DNA of 55,404 bases, from assembly GCA_023511795.1 (NCBI GenBank), contig JAIMAU010000014.1:1-55404 (forward strand), written 5' to 3'. The notes under the pieces are model-generated. The model searched no databases. It had not been told where the DNA came from and worked only from the letters and a program-made list of their open reading frames with translations. Below are positions 1 through 7,443 of the stretch, piece after piece. How positions within the stretch are numbered: position 1 is the stretch's first letter; the number at the start of each line of letters is the position of its first letter. The DNA comes from Armatimonadota bacterium (GTDB taxonomy: Bacteria > Armatimonadota > UBA5829 > DTJY01). A program made the translations under genes and the position numbers.

Positions 1-129
1 TTTATCCAGAGCGATGGGTCAAAGAACTACCGCATCTCTACTCACCCCGACTTTATCACTTACGACAAAAAGAAGCTTCTCGCTCACCAAGACCACCACA
101 TCAGGGAGCTTGCCAAGAAGTTGCCCTAA
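1..129 (+). CDS. C-terminal end of an unrecognised gene (partial)
   Basis: Frame 1 is open from the first base to a TAA at 127-129 and gives 42 residues ending in RELAKKLP. The piece is rich in Lys and His, has codon use typical of coding sequence, and its start lies outside the window. No domain can be recognised in so short a tail. It reads in the same direction as the TcmP/DUF5131 pair that follows 750 bases later, so it probably belongs to the same accessory region. It could also be a degraded remnant. Confidence 0.45.
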   Translation, partial: FIQSDGSKNYRISTHPDFITYDKKKLLAHQDHHIRELAKKLP

Positions 130-885
130 CGGGCGGAGGTGTAAAGCGGAGCTTCATTTATCGCAATCCTTTGGGGGAGAAGGCTGATCCTGGTATGTCC
201 TTTAGCAATCCGCTTCATTTCAAGCCTCACCCCGTCCCACAAAAAGCGCCTTCGGGAGCTGCTCCGGACTGCGCTCACCATCAAGAAGAAGCCTCTGGAA
301 CTGAACTATTATCCGGAACTCTGTGCTGTCTTCTACGTCTCATCCGCCAGATACGTCAAACAGCCTTGTCTGATACAAGAGGCTGGGGACACGTGCCAAT
401 GCAGTCAATGCGCAGCGGCATGGTCCGTTGGTCTGATCTCAAGGACTTCCATCTACTGCCATTTAGCTTCACGGCGCAAGTCAGAACGGTGATACCGAAT
501 GGAGACCTATCTATATGAGCCACAACCACCTATTCCAATTGTTTGTCAACAGCACGCTCAAGCCCGGTGGCATCATTCGCATTCTTATTTGAGGCGATAC
601 ATATAAGAATGGTATTATTCTTAATGGCACGGAATGGCCCGATTCGTCCAATTGTAGCCGAAAAGAATATCTTGATAACATTTCTTGGTTACAAGGTTAT
701 GGTGCAAGGTCTTTACACCCTCAAGGAGAAGATTTGCCTAAGTCATGAGAAGTAGAAGCATCAATCGATATCTCCATCGGTTCTGCCAACGCGCACCGCA
801 TCCTAGAGTAAATTGATGGCAAGAGACATAAACCTCAAAAGGTGATTTTCATGAAAACCGATATGGGAGTGAAAAATAGAAAAAT
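130..885. other. 756-base stretch with no convincing gene
   Basis: Open frames at 171-518 and 543-755 lack ribosome binding sites and encode low-complexity, Cys/Pro/Ser-rich peptides that look like out-of-frame reading. The +2 frame between about 200 and 470 reads as a basic helical peptide (LTPSHKKRLRELL) before it degenerates. That is weakly reminiscent of the N-terminus of a transposase or other DNA-binding protein. I read the stretch as decayed coding sequence in a mobile region, not as an intact gene. Confidence 0.4.
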
Positions 886-2026
886 ATGGCTGACAACAAG
901 TTCTTTGAAGAAATCCGAGAGCAGTCCAGAATTAAGAGCAATATTGTCACCGAGTATTTCTGGGCCTGGGCTAAGGTGATAATCAGTGTCATGAAAAGAT
1001 ATCAAGGGCTTTCCAATAGGATCGCCTATGTTGATTTTTTTGCGGGGCCTGGGAAATATAAGGACGGAACTAAGTCTACACCTGTTCTTGTGTTGGAAAC
1101 AGCAATTAATGATTCCGATATACGAGAACGCCTTGTCGCGATTTTCAACGATAAGGACAAAAACAATGTATGTTCTCTTAAAGAAGAAATAGAACGCATT
1201 CCCAATCTAGGGCAACTTAAGTATAGTCCGCAAATTCTCAACGAAGAAGTGGGAGATGACATTATTCAAAAAGTAGAACAGATGAAGCCCGGCCCCACTC
1301 TTTGTTTTGTCGACCCATGGGGATACAAAGGCCTCTCTTTACGTCTCTTTAAATCTGTGATCAAAGACTGGGGTTGCGATTGTATCTTCTTCTTCAATTA
1401 CAATCGCATCAACATGGGCTTATCTAATGAGCTTGTCATTGACAATATGAATGCTTTATTTGGGCAAGAACGAGCGGATGACCTTCGCACCCGTTTAAAA
1501 GATATGGAACCTTTCGAACGAGAAATGACTATTGTGAACGAGCTGATGTCGGCCCTCGAAGAAATTGGTGGAAAATACGTACTGCCTTTCCGTTTTGTAA
1601 ATGAACACGGAGAGCGCACCAGTCATCATCTTATATTTTGTAAGCAAAAACGATACAGGCTACAAAATAATGAAAGAAATAATGGCAAAGTATAGCTCGA
1701 GGAAGGAACAAGGTGTCCCAAGCTTCGAATACAATCCTGCTGACGAACGCTTTCCACGCCTCTTCGAGTTTACACGTCCTTTAGATGAATTGACTGACAT
1801 GTTACTCAACGATTTTGCAGGAAAAACTCTGACGATGAAACAGATATATGAGAAACATCATGTTGGGAAGCCTTACATAAAGAAGAACTATAAGAAGGCA
1901 TTTGTCGAATTAGAGCATCAGGGGAAGATTGATGTCTATCCTCCGGCAAACAAACGGCGAAAATCGAAGGGGAATGTAACGTTTGGAGATAATATACAAG
2001 TGACGTTCCCTCCAACCAAGAATTGA
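886..2026 (+). pseudogene. tcmP: three-Cys-motif partner protein (TcmP family), interrupted by a +1 frameshift
   Basis: The first part (886-1695) carries the typical TcmP N-terminus, with YVDFFAGPGKYKDG around residue 46 and CFVDPWGYKGLS around residue 140, which resembles a nucleotide-binding or methyltransferase-like core. The second part (from about 1640 to 2026) continues the same protein in the next frame, with SKNDTGYKIMKEIMAKYSS and a C-terminal winged-helix-like tail. Removing one T from the TTTT run at 1636-1639 restores one continuous protein of about 380 residues, the normal family size. The gene sits directly upstream of, and overlaps, a DUF5131 gene with the three-Cys motif, which is the known genomic partner. 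The break could be a real mutation, a homopolymer sequencing error or, less likely, programmed slippage. The molecular function of TcmP is not established. Confidence 0.8.
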
Positions 2027-2028
2027 AA

Positions 2029-2781
2029 ATGGCAAGCTACTCAGAAATCGAATGGACTGAATCAACGTGGAATCCGATTACGGGATGCACGAAAGTGAGC
2101 CCCGGATGCAGAAACTGCTATGCTGAGCGGCTTTCCAAGCGGCTGATGGCAATGGGGCAGGCAAATTATGCGAACGGATTTAATCTCACGCTTCATGAAG
2201 AATTGCTGACGATTCCGCTCAAGTGGAAAAAACCTCGAGCTGTATTCGTAAACTCAATGAGCGATTTATTCCACGAAGCTGTTCCTCTTGAGTTTATAGT
2301 AAAAGTTTTCGAAGTAATGCGCAAAGCATCTCAGCACACATTCCAAGTTCTAACAAAGCGCTCTGATCGACTGCTTGAATTAGCACCGCGGTTGACTTGG
2401 TCGGCTAATGTGTGGTTGGGTGTAAGCGTAGAAACTTCTGATTATCTCTTTCGCATCGACCACTTGCGGCAGACGCCTGCTAGAGTTAAGTTTATTTCAT
2501 TTGAGCCATTGCTTGGTTCAATTGGGGAGCTAAGCATAGAAGGAATTGACTGGGTTATTGTGGGCGGCGAATCTGGACCGAAAGCACGTCCGATGAACAT
2601 TGAATGGGTTAGGCAAATACGCGACTACTGCTTGTCGGCCGGTGTGCCGTTCTTTTTCAAGCAGTGGGGCGGATCAAATAAAAAAGCGGCTGGACGAGTT
2701 CTCGACGGCAGGACTTGGGACGAGATGCCGGTAGAAACTCCGTCCGTATTACTGCAAAGTTTCAACCTCGGAGGAGAATGA
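2029..2781 (+). CDS. DUF5131 / phage Gp37-Gp68 family protein with three-Cys motif
   Basis: This protein of about 250 residues opens with a [14 protein letters not shown]-type motif and continues to RNCYAERL. That is the three-cysteine signature (C-x7-C-x2-C) resembling a radical-SAM iron-sulfur site. Further family landmarks are [11 protein letters not shown] near residue 75, QVLTKRSDR near 108, WLGVSVE near 130 and the C-terminal [11 protein letters not shown]. The start is taken as the ATG at 2029; a TTG six bases earlier overlaps the tcmP stop. The gene is coupled to tcmP, and such pairs are common in phages and mobile regions. Unlike its partner it is intact. The reaction is unknown; the fold suggests a radical-SAM-like enzyme, which is inference from the motif. 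Confidence 0.85.
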   Translation: MASYSEIEWTESTWNPITGCTKVSPGCRNCYAERLSKRLMAMGQANYANGFNLTLHEELLTIPLKWKKPRAVFVNSMSDLFHEAVPLEFIVKVFEVMRKASQHTFQVLTKRSDRLLELAPRLTWSANVWLGVSVETSDYLFRIDHLRQTPARVKFISFEPLLGSIGELSIEGIDWVIVGGESGPKARPMNIEWVRQIRDYCLSAGVPFFFKQWGGSNKKAAGRVLDGRTWDEMPVETPSVLLQSFNLGGE

Positions 2782-3472
2782 CAAGTATGCGCACCTAGTA
2801 TAGGAGAAATAAACCAACGTTTCCACCAAATGCAGTGGGGGTGTTTATGAGCCGCAGGGCAAGGTTGATTATGCCCCGCGGCTTGGTTGAATCGCCTCAA
2901 AAAGTCCCCAGCTTGAATGAACGATCCGCTGGAAGCAAGCAATCCTCGCTCGACAGCCACTTGTGCCACTCCCTTGCAAGATAGATAGAGCTGTGAATTG
3001 CCTTTAAGAGCTGAGAAACCATTGTTTTGTATTCCTCGCTGACGCTGAGAAACCTAGGAACCAGGTGAAGAGGGTGGGGTGCAGTCCAAAGGTGCATTAG
3101 TACAATCCGATGGTTCCTAAGTACCATCCGATGGTACACTCCAACCATCCGACGGTAGACTTCAACCATTCGATGGTAGACTTCAACCATTCGATGGTAG
3201 ACTTCAACCATTCGACGGTAGACTTCAACCATCCGACGGTAGACGTCTACCATCCGATGGTAGACTTCAACCATTCGATGGTAGACATGCACCATGCGAT
3301 GGGAGCCAACAGCTAGAGGCGCAGGCGTGGGAATTATTTGTGTGCACCAGCCTCGCTATGCAAAATCTGCAACAGCCGCCTATGCGGATGCAGGCGCCAA
3401 TTATAAAAGATGCCCCCTCCCAATCACTAAGGAGCCTCACTCCGCGTCTGCGGCTCTTCCTCGCCTGCCAGC
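2782..3472. other. gene-free stretch of about 690 bases containing a tandem repeat
   Basis: No gene with a ribosome binding site is visible between the DUF5131 stop and the stop of the convergent PIG-L gene. The middle is taken up by the 21-bp tandem repeat described separately. The flanks (2782-3090 and 3311-3472) show no recognisable feature. Confidence 0.5.
3109..3310. repeat. 21-bp tandem repeat, about 9.6 copies, each holding a 13-bp palindrome
   Basis: The unit is GATGGTAGACTTCAACCATYC. Nine full copies run from 3109 to 3297 and a partial tenth ends near 3310. A degenerate copy may precede at about 3088. Across each unit junction lies an inverted repeat, ACCAT-YCG-ATGGT, so every copy can form a short hairpin or bind a dimeric protein. 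Third-position-like changes (gac/gat, ccg/tcg) are scattered among copies, and end copies are the most diverged. Because 21 is divisible by three, both strands stay open and encode meaningless heptapeptide repeats. The regular spacing of two helical turns suits a protein-binding array, but it may simply be a minisatellite. Confidence 0.95.
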
Positions 3473-4975
3473 CTAATATCCCGGCGGAAGCTTCCCAATC
3501 CACAATCTAGTTACTGCAGTGCCATCTATAATGCGTCCGCCCGAGGTCGTCCATGCGCGTATTATTAAAAACGTCTGCCTTGTGTCGCTGAGCGGCCAAT
3601 CTGCATGAAAAATTACGGTGCTACCCACCACATCAACGGCAACACTCCTCGACCCATACCTTCGAAGCCGCCCATCTTTCAATACTAAGGCTGATGCTTG
3701 CCCTTTCTGCCAACTATAGTATGCAATCACCCTATCTCTGCTTTCAAGCCCGCCGCTGTTTATGGAAAAATGGAAGTTTATCTTGGAAGTTGGCGGCCTT
3801 CTGGTCCTAATTTTAACGGAAAACCTGTCATTATTCCGCAAAAGCCAGACTCCTGCGATGTCGCCCCTTGACTTTAATCCGTTTGTAAACAAATCGCCCA
3901 CCGGATCTTTGATGACTAATGCCGCAGGAACTTTTTGGTGGATTGGCCATGTTGTAAGCTTGACTACCCCGAACAGCTCGTTGCCCCTTGCGAATGATTG
4001 AAGCAGTCGGTCAATCGCACCGAATTGCGTTCGATACATGCCTATCGCCTTCCGCTTGTCAATCATTTGCGCTACTGTAAGCGGCAGTGCGAACCACTCC
4101 GTTTGGTTCAGCGCGACAAGCGGGGCAGGGGGCTCAAGCATTACCCACGGCCTAAAGCCGCGCGGGGCGGGCCAGAAACTGCGGTGGATTAGATACGTGT
4201 AGACAACGCACTTCTGTGCAAATAAATGCCCTTGCGACGCCAGCTCATCTAGTGCATACCTAGTGAATGCGTATACCGACCAATGCCCCGAGTGAATGTC
4301 GTTTGGATGGGGAGCTATAACTACATCTGGCTTTTCGCGCATCAAAATTGCTTCGATGTCTTCCAAAATCGATTGGCCACAGTAAATGGCCTTTGGTGTA
4401 AAGGAATTAACGTATGGCGAACGAGTTTGCTTTGTTCGGGGCGAGCGCACAGGACTTGAGGGAAGCCAATTGCCGGGAAGCCACATGCGATACGTATTGC
4501 CATTCGGATATCCTAAGAATATGATATTCTCCGGCGGCAAACCAAGAAAGCTGAGCGCTGTTAGCGTTTCGCGCTGCCGCATATATCCCAGGCGGATAAA
4601 CTTTTGGGGTGTCAATTTGATAGTTTTTTCAAAAATTATCACGTCTATTTCTGGATACTCACCGTTTGTGGCAACCACAACTTTAACATGTGCACCAGCT
4701 TGAATGGCCTGCTGTATGAGTCCGCCACAGCCGAGTGTTTCGTCATCGGGATGTGGAGCGAGTATGACGATTTTTTGGCCTTGTTTGAGCGGCGGCATCT
4801 GCTTTAGAGGCGCTTGGGTGCGGAGGTTCAATCTATAAATTGAATGAGCCAAGATGAGGCGACGACCTATCTCTATTACAGCCGCCAACAGCAAAACAGC
4901 AATTAAAAGCCAAATCCACCTTTTCCTAGTTTTCAGCGGTGGATTGTAGATTTTTGAGCATGATGAGCCAGTCAC
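3473..4975 (-). CDS. PIG-L (LmbE) family deacetylase, membrane-anchored
   Basis: The protein has a single N-terminal hydrophobic segment (WIWLLIAVLLLAAVIEIG, about residues 20-37). A PIG-L domain follows with the zinc-binding APHPDDETLGCGG near residue 70 and a second metal motif HPNDIHSGH near residue 210. This family removes acetyl groups from N-acetyl sugars or related small molecules. The last 150 residues or so are a separate region rich in beta-type sequence, with no recognised domain. The reading frame is open further upstream, to 5107, but that would overlap the GNAT gene by 180 bases. I prefer the GTG at 4975, a 50-base overlap, although the exact start is uncertain. With its anchor the catalytic domain probably faces the outside. 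The substrate is unknown. Confidence 0.8.
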   Translation of the reverse strand: MTGSSCSKIYNPPLKTRKRWIWLLIAVLLLAAVIEIGRRLILAHSIYRLNLRTQAPLKQMPPLKQGQKIVILAPHPDDETLGCGGLIQQAIQAGAHVKVVVATNGEYPEIDVIIFEKTIKLTPQKFIRLGYMRQRETLTALSFLGLPPENIIFLGYPNGNTYRMWLPGNWLPSSPVRSPRTKQTRSPYVNSFTPKAIYCGQSILEDIEAILMREKPDVVIAPHPNDIHSGHWSVYAFTRYALDELASQGHLFAQKCVVYTYLIHRSFWPAPRGFRPWVMLEPPAPLVALNQTEWFALPLTVAQMIDKRKAIGMYRTQFGAIDRLLQSFARGNELFGVVKLTTWPIHQKVPAALVIKDPVGDLFTNGLKSRGDIAGVWLLRNNDRFSVKIRTRRPPTSKINFHFSINSGGLESRDRVIAYYSWQKGQASALVLKDGRLRRYGSRSVAVDVVGSTVIFHADWPLSDTRQTFLIIRAWTTSGGRIIDGTAVTRLWIGKLPPGY

Positions 4976-5570
4976 CTTGGGTTTCTCTTGTTTTTCCTTT
5001 GATTTCAAATCCAAGCTTATTATAAACATGGATTGCGGCAAGGTTGTCGGGGCGAACTTCCAAGCGCACTTTATCGGCTCCAACGCTTCGGAGATGTTCC
5101 AAAGCAATTCGGAGCAGTTCGGTTCCTATTCCGCGGCTTTGGAAATCAAGATGGACTGCAATCGAAAGTATTCTCGCCTTAGCATTAAGCTCTTGCTTGC
5201 GGGTCTCGCGCCATATTGCTATCCAATTTCTGGCTGAGATTAGCAAAGGTCTTAATCCTATGCCATACTGACCTGTAATCCAGCGCCAACCCATTTTTAG
5301 GAGGTAACCCTTCCAAACGAAGAGCCGAATCATGCGAGGGAAGTCCGCTGGCGCAAGTATATAGCCGACTATGCGGCCGCCTATCAGCGCCACGAAAAAC
5401 GAATCGGGTTCTATCTCAAGGCAGATACCAAAAATATCGCGCAGTATATCCGCTTTTGGGATGAATCCGACATAATGGCGAACGCTTTCGGGAAAGGCGC
5501 CAAGAAATATTTCCGCCACTTGCTGGATGTCGGAAGGAACCGCATTGCGATAGGTAAGCTGTTCATTCAT
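4926..5570 (-). CDS. GNAT family N-acetyltransferase
   Basis: The 214-residue protein ends in a canonical GNAT fold: ILSIAVHLDFQSRGIG with the Q/R-x-x-G-x-G acetyl-CoA pyrophosphate loop near residue 145, then LEVRPDNLAAIHVYNKLGF near residue 180. The N-terminal half (YRNAVPSDIQQVAEIF) is also typical. An insertion of about 50 aromatic-rich residues (90-135) separates the two halves and may shape the acceptor site or touch the membrane. The ATG at 5570 overlaps the stop of the small gene upstream (5563), and the 3' end overlaps the PIG-L gene, so the genes are translationally packed. The acceptor substrate cannot be told from sequence. A neighbouring deacetylase suggests, but does not prove, linked acetyl chemistry. 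Confidence 0.85.
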   Translation of the reverse strand: MNEQLTYRNAVPSDIQQVAEIFLGAFPESVRHYVGFIPKADILRDIFGICLEIEPDSFFVALIGGRIVGYILAPADFPRMIRLFVWKGYLLKMGWRWITGQYGIGLRPLLISARNWIAIWRETRKQELNAKARILSIAVHLDFQSRGIGTELLRIALEHLRSVGADKVRLEVRPDNLAAIHVYNKLGFEIKGKTRETQGDWLIMLKNLQSTAEN

Positions 5571-5772
5571 TGAGTAACCTTGGCAATACTTTCACTGCAT
5601 TTGCATTATGAAGTATACCAGGTATCTGCCGGATCCTCTTGGGATCAACTTGGCTTGTTGGCGAGGACTCTCTCTTAGTCCAGTACGGCTTGACGAATAT
5701 GATCTGCTTTGTTTTGGGAGTCCTGCGCTTGTGCCCGCGCACAAACCCCTTCACTAACAAGATGTGTCTCAT
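5563..5772 (-). CDS. small basic protein of unknown function (69 aa)
   Basis: This short Lys/Arg-rich protein (MRHILLVKGFVRGHKRR at its start) has an ATG that overlaps the stop of the 62-residue gene upstream (ATGA). Its own stop overlaps the start of the GNAT gene. Such tight overlaps on both sides argue that it is translated. No domain is recognised. The basic character would fit nucleic-acid binding, but that is a guess. It lies in the segment that follows the truncated helicase and may be a leftover of the same mobile block. Confidence 0.45.
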   Translation of the reverse strand: MRHILLVKGFVRGHKRRTPKTKQIIFVKPYWTKRESSPTSQVDPKRIRQIPGILHNANAVKVLPRLLNE

Positions 5773-5957
5773 TTCTCAGCCCACCACGGAACTTGTATTT
5801 TGTGCGCACGACACGCATCTCTCATGTCTCGCTTTAAGTCCGACCATATGCCGCACTGATGCGCAAGCATCCGATTGCGCGGATCGCTGTAGTGCTTTAT
5901 TCTCAGTTTAAGATCGCGAACTGTAAACATTCCACCTGCTGGCTTTGAGCGTCTCAT
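5769..5957 (-). CDS. small protein of unknown function (62 aa)
   Basis: The gene starts three bases after the stop of the helicase remnant and ends in a 4-base ATGA overlap with the next small gene. The product is basic and contains HYSDPRNRMLAHQCGIW and a C-terminal VPWWAEK. I do not recognise a family. Its placement in a tight string with the helicase tail suggests that the three were inherited as one accessory block, perhaps from a phage or plasmid. Confidence 0.45.
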   Translation of the reverse strand: MRRSKPAGGMFTVRDLKLRIKHYSDPRNRMLAHQCGIWSDLKRDMRDACRAHKIQVPWWAEK

Positions 5958-5959
5958 GC

Positions 5960-6292
5960 CTAAACCTCCGTTTGCTCTTTTGCTTCATCAATAGAGTAGC
6001 CGAGCCCCGCGGCAATCTCCTTCAGCGTCACAACCTCAGCGTCCTTTTCCGGCGAAGAGGGCGGCTTTCCGAAGACCACCGTCTCGATGAACTCCTGCTT
6101 CTTTGCCAACTGCTTGTGCTTGTACTCCTCAACCGAGTGAGCCATGACCGGCCGGATCGAAAGCACATGCGGCGAAGGTTGCTTCAATCTTCGAACTCTG
6201 CCATCCCTCTGTGCCAAGAGGTACGGAGTCCACGGCGTATCTAAGTGATACACGAGATCAGCGCCCTTCTGCAGGTTGTCTAAAGTAATCAA
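5960..6292 (-). pseudogene. C-terminal remnant of a SNF2/DEAD-like helicase
   Basis: Read from about 6292 downward, the frame gives LITLDNLQKGADLVYHLDTPW and then LLAQRDGRVRRLKQ. These correspond to helicase motif V (GADLV, then the conserved D-x-P-W) and the arginine-finger motif VI (Q-R-x-G-R-x-x-R) of superfamily 2, SNF2 type. A charged C-terminal tail follows. The Walker A and B motifs and the rest of domain 1 are absent, because homology stops exactly where the metV stop codon lies (6289). The frame is formally open up to an ATG at 6370, but that part is only the metV 3' end in another frame. This is a 5'-deleted gene whose breakpoint marks a junction between the metV operon and foreign DNA. 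Confidence 0.7.
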
Positions 6293-6978
6293 GAGGCTTC
6301 GACATCCAAGGTTATTCGCTGGTCCTCTCGGATTAGCTTTCTGCATCCGCCTTCGTGGCTTTTTGACCAATCGGTGAGGGGTGCCGACTCGAGGAGGCGG
6401 TCAAGCTGGCCAATTTCTTTTAATCTATTGTAAATGAGATGCCATCCGCACTCGATATCTGCCGAAACCTCGCATTTACCATCGCGAGAATACCCACAAG
6501 GGCCGCTGAGAAGTCCCTTGGAGCATCGTGTCAGCGGACATACTGCGCCATACAAGCCGACGATGCATTTCCCGCATGCAATGCACTTTTCAGTCCAAAT
6601 GCCTTGCTCTTGGAGTATGCCGATAAACTTGGTATCCAAGCCGGGGTAAACTGGCTTGGTTGGGAATCTCTCGGCTATGGCTTGAACTCCTGCACCACAT
6701 GCTAGCGAAAGCACTGCATCACAGTTTTGAATCTCGTCTATAGCATCTTCGATGAACTGATTCTCGCATTGGCGCTCGATAGTTGCCTCGATAATCTCGC
6801 GTTCGTCATTGTCGAGGCGATACGCGATGCGAAGGGCAGAAGCAATCATGCCGACTTCCCGCTCACCGCCTGCAAGGCAGACGGTAACGCATGTGCCGCA
6901 TCCTAATACAAGTATGCGCTTGTGCGGCGCCAGCATCTGCTTAATTTCCTGAATATGTTTGCGATGTCCAACTATCAT
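6289..6978 (-). CDS. metV: MetV, zinc/iron-sulfur partner of methylenetetrahydrofolate reductase
   Basis: The 229-residue protein matches the methylenetetrahydrofolate reductase C-terminal domain family. It starts with the partial Rossmann-like region VLGCGTCVTVCLAGGEREV near residue 24 and has the Cys cluster KCIACGKCIVGLYGAVCPLTRCSK (positions about 132-155). GPCGYSRDGKCEV and DIECGWHLIYNRL follow. In acetogens MetV binds MetF and is thought to carry clusters that feed electrons into it. It is the last gene of the metF-hdr operon, 39 bases downstream of mvhD. The C-terminus ends normally just before the helicase remnant. Confidence 0.9.
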   Translation of the reverse strand: MIVGHRKHIQEIKQMLAPHKRILVLGCGTCVTVCLAGGEREVGMIASALRIAYRLDNDEREIIEATIERQCENQFIEDAIDEIQNCDAVLSLACGAGVQAIAERFPTKPVYPGLDTKFIGILQEQGIWTEKCIACGKCIVGLYGAVCPLTRCSKGLLSGPCGYSRDGKCEVSADIECGWHLIYNRLKEIGQLDRLLESAPLTDWSKSHEGGCRKLIREDQRITLDVEAS

Positions 6979-7017
6979 AACAATCTCCGTTAGTTTTTGT
7001 TTTGAGGTTCAAAAACC

Positions 7018-7443
7018 TTATTTGTTGCTTAGAGCCAGGCGAAGGGGATTCGGACCCAACTTCTTGAGCCGCTCGGTCATCTCTTCGATTATTTCTGCAA
7101 AGGTATTGGCTTGCGCCGAAGAGAGGTTGAACATTTCAAGCCTTTCTGGTTCAATGCCTGCTTCGGCAAGAACCTCCTTTGCCAGCCCAACTCGTTTCTT
7201 CGCCCGAAGATTCCCCTCTTGGAAATGACAGCCGCCCTCAAGACAACCTGCGACTATAACGCCGTCAATGCCTTGTTCGAAAGCATGCATAATGTATGCA
7301 ATATCGACCTTGCCTGTACAAGGCAGTCGTATTATGCGTACGTTTGGCGGATATTGAAGTCTCAACGAACCTGCAAGGTCCGCGGCTGCATATGCACAAT
7401 AGTGGCAACAAAGTGCCAAAATTCTCGGCTCGCCGCTATCCAT
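7018..7443 (-). CDS. mvhD: MvhD-type hydrogenase iron-sulfur subunit
   Basis: This 141-residue protein of the MvhD/FlpD family carries electrons between HdrA and a partner enzyme through a [2Fe-2S] cluster. Visible motifs are CCHYCAYAAADL near residue 12, RLPCTGKVD near 40, and GVIVAGCLEGGCHFQEGN near 65-82. These supply all the expected cysteines. The ATG at 7443 shares its A with the TGA of hdrA, so the two are translationally coupled and likely made in equal amounts. In Moorella, MvhD is part of the MetVF-HdrABC complex, which fits its position here between hdrA and metV. Confidence 0.92.
   Translation of the reverse strand: MDSGEPRILALCCHYCAYAAADLAGSLRLQYPPNVRIIRLPCTGKVDIAYIMHAFEQGIDGVIVAGCLEGGCHFQEGNLRAKKRVGLAKEVLAEAGIEPERLEMFNLSSAQANTFAEIIEEMTERLKKLGPNPLRLALSNK

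Noticed and set aside
171-755. Two open frames of 115 and 70 codons on the plus strand
   Set aside because: They have no ribosome binding site and show low-complexity composition unlike the neighbouring genes; the first overlaps another frame that reads more like degraded coding sequence.
3109-3310. CRISPR array
   Set aside because: The repeats are contiguous without unique spacers, and there are no cas genes.
2897-3316. Open frames on both strands encoding heptapeptide repeats
   Set aside because: They result from a 21-bp DNA repeat that keeps all frames open; neither has a ribosome binding site, and the array is better described as DNA repeats.
4973-5107. N-terminal extension of the PIG-L protein to 5107
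   Set aside because: It would overlap the GNAT gene by 182 bases, and the extra residues do not look like a signal or domain.
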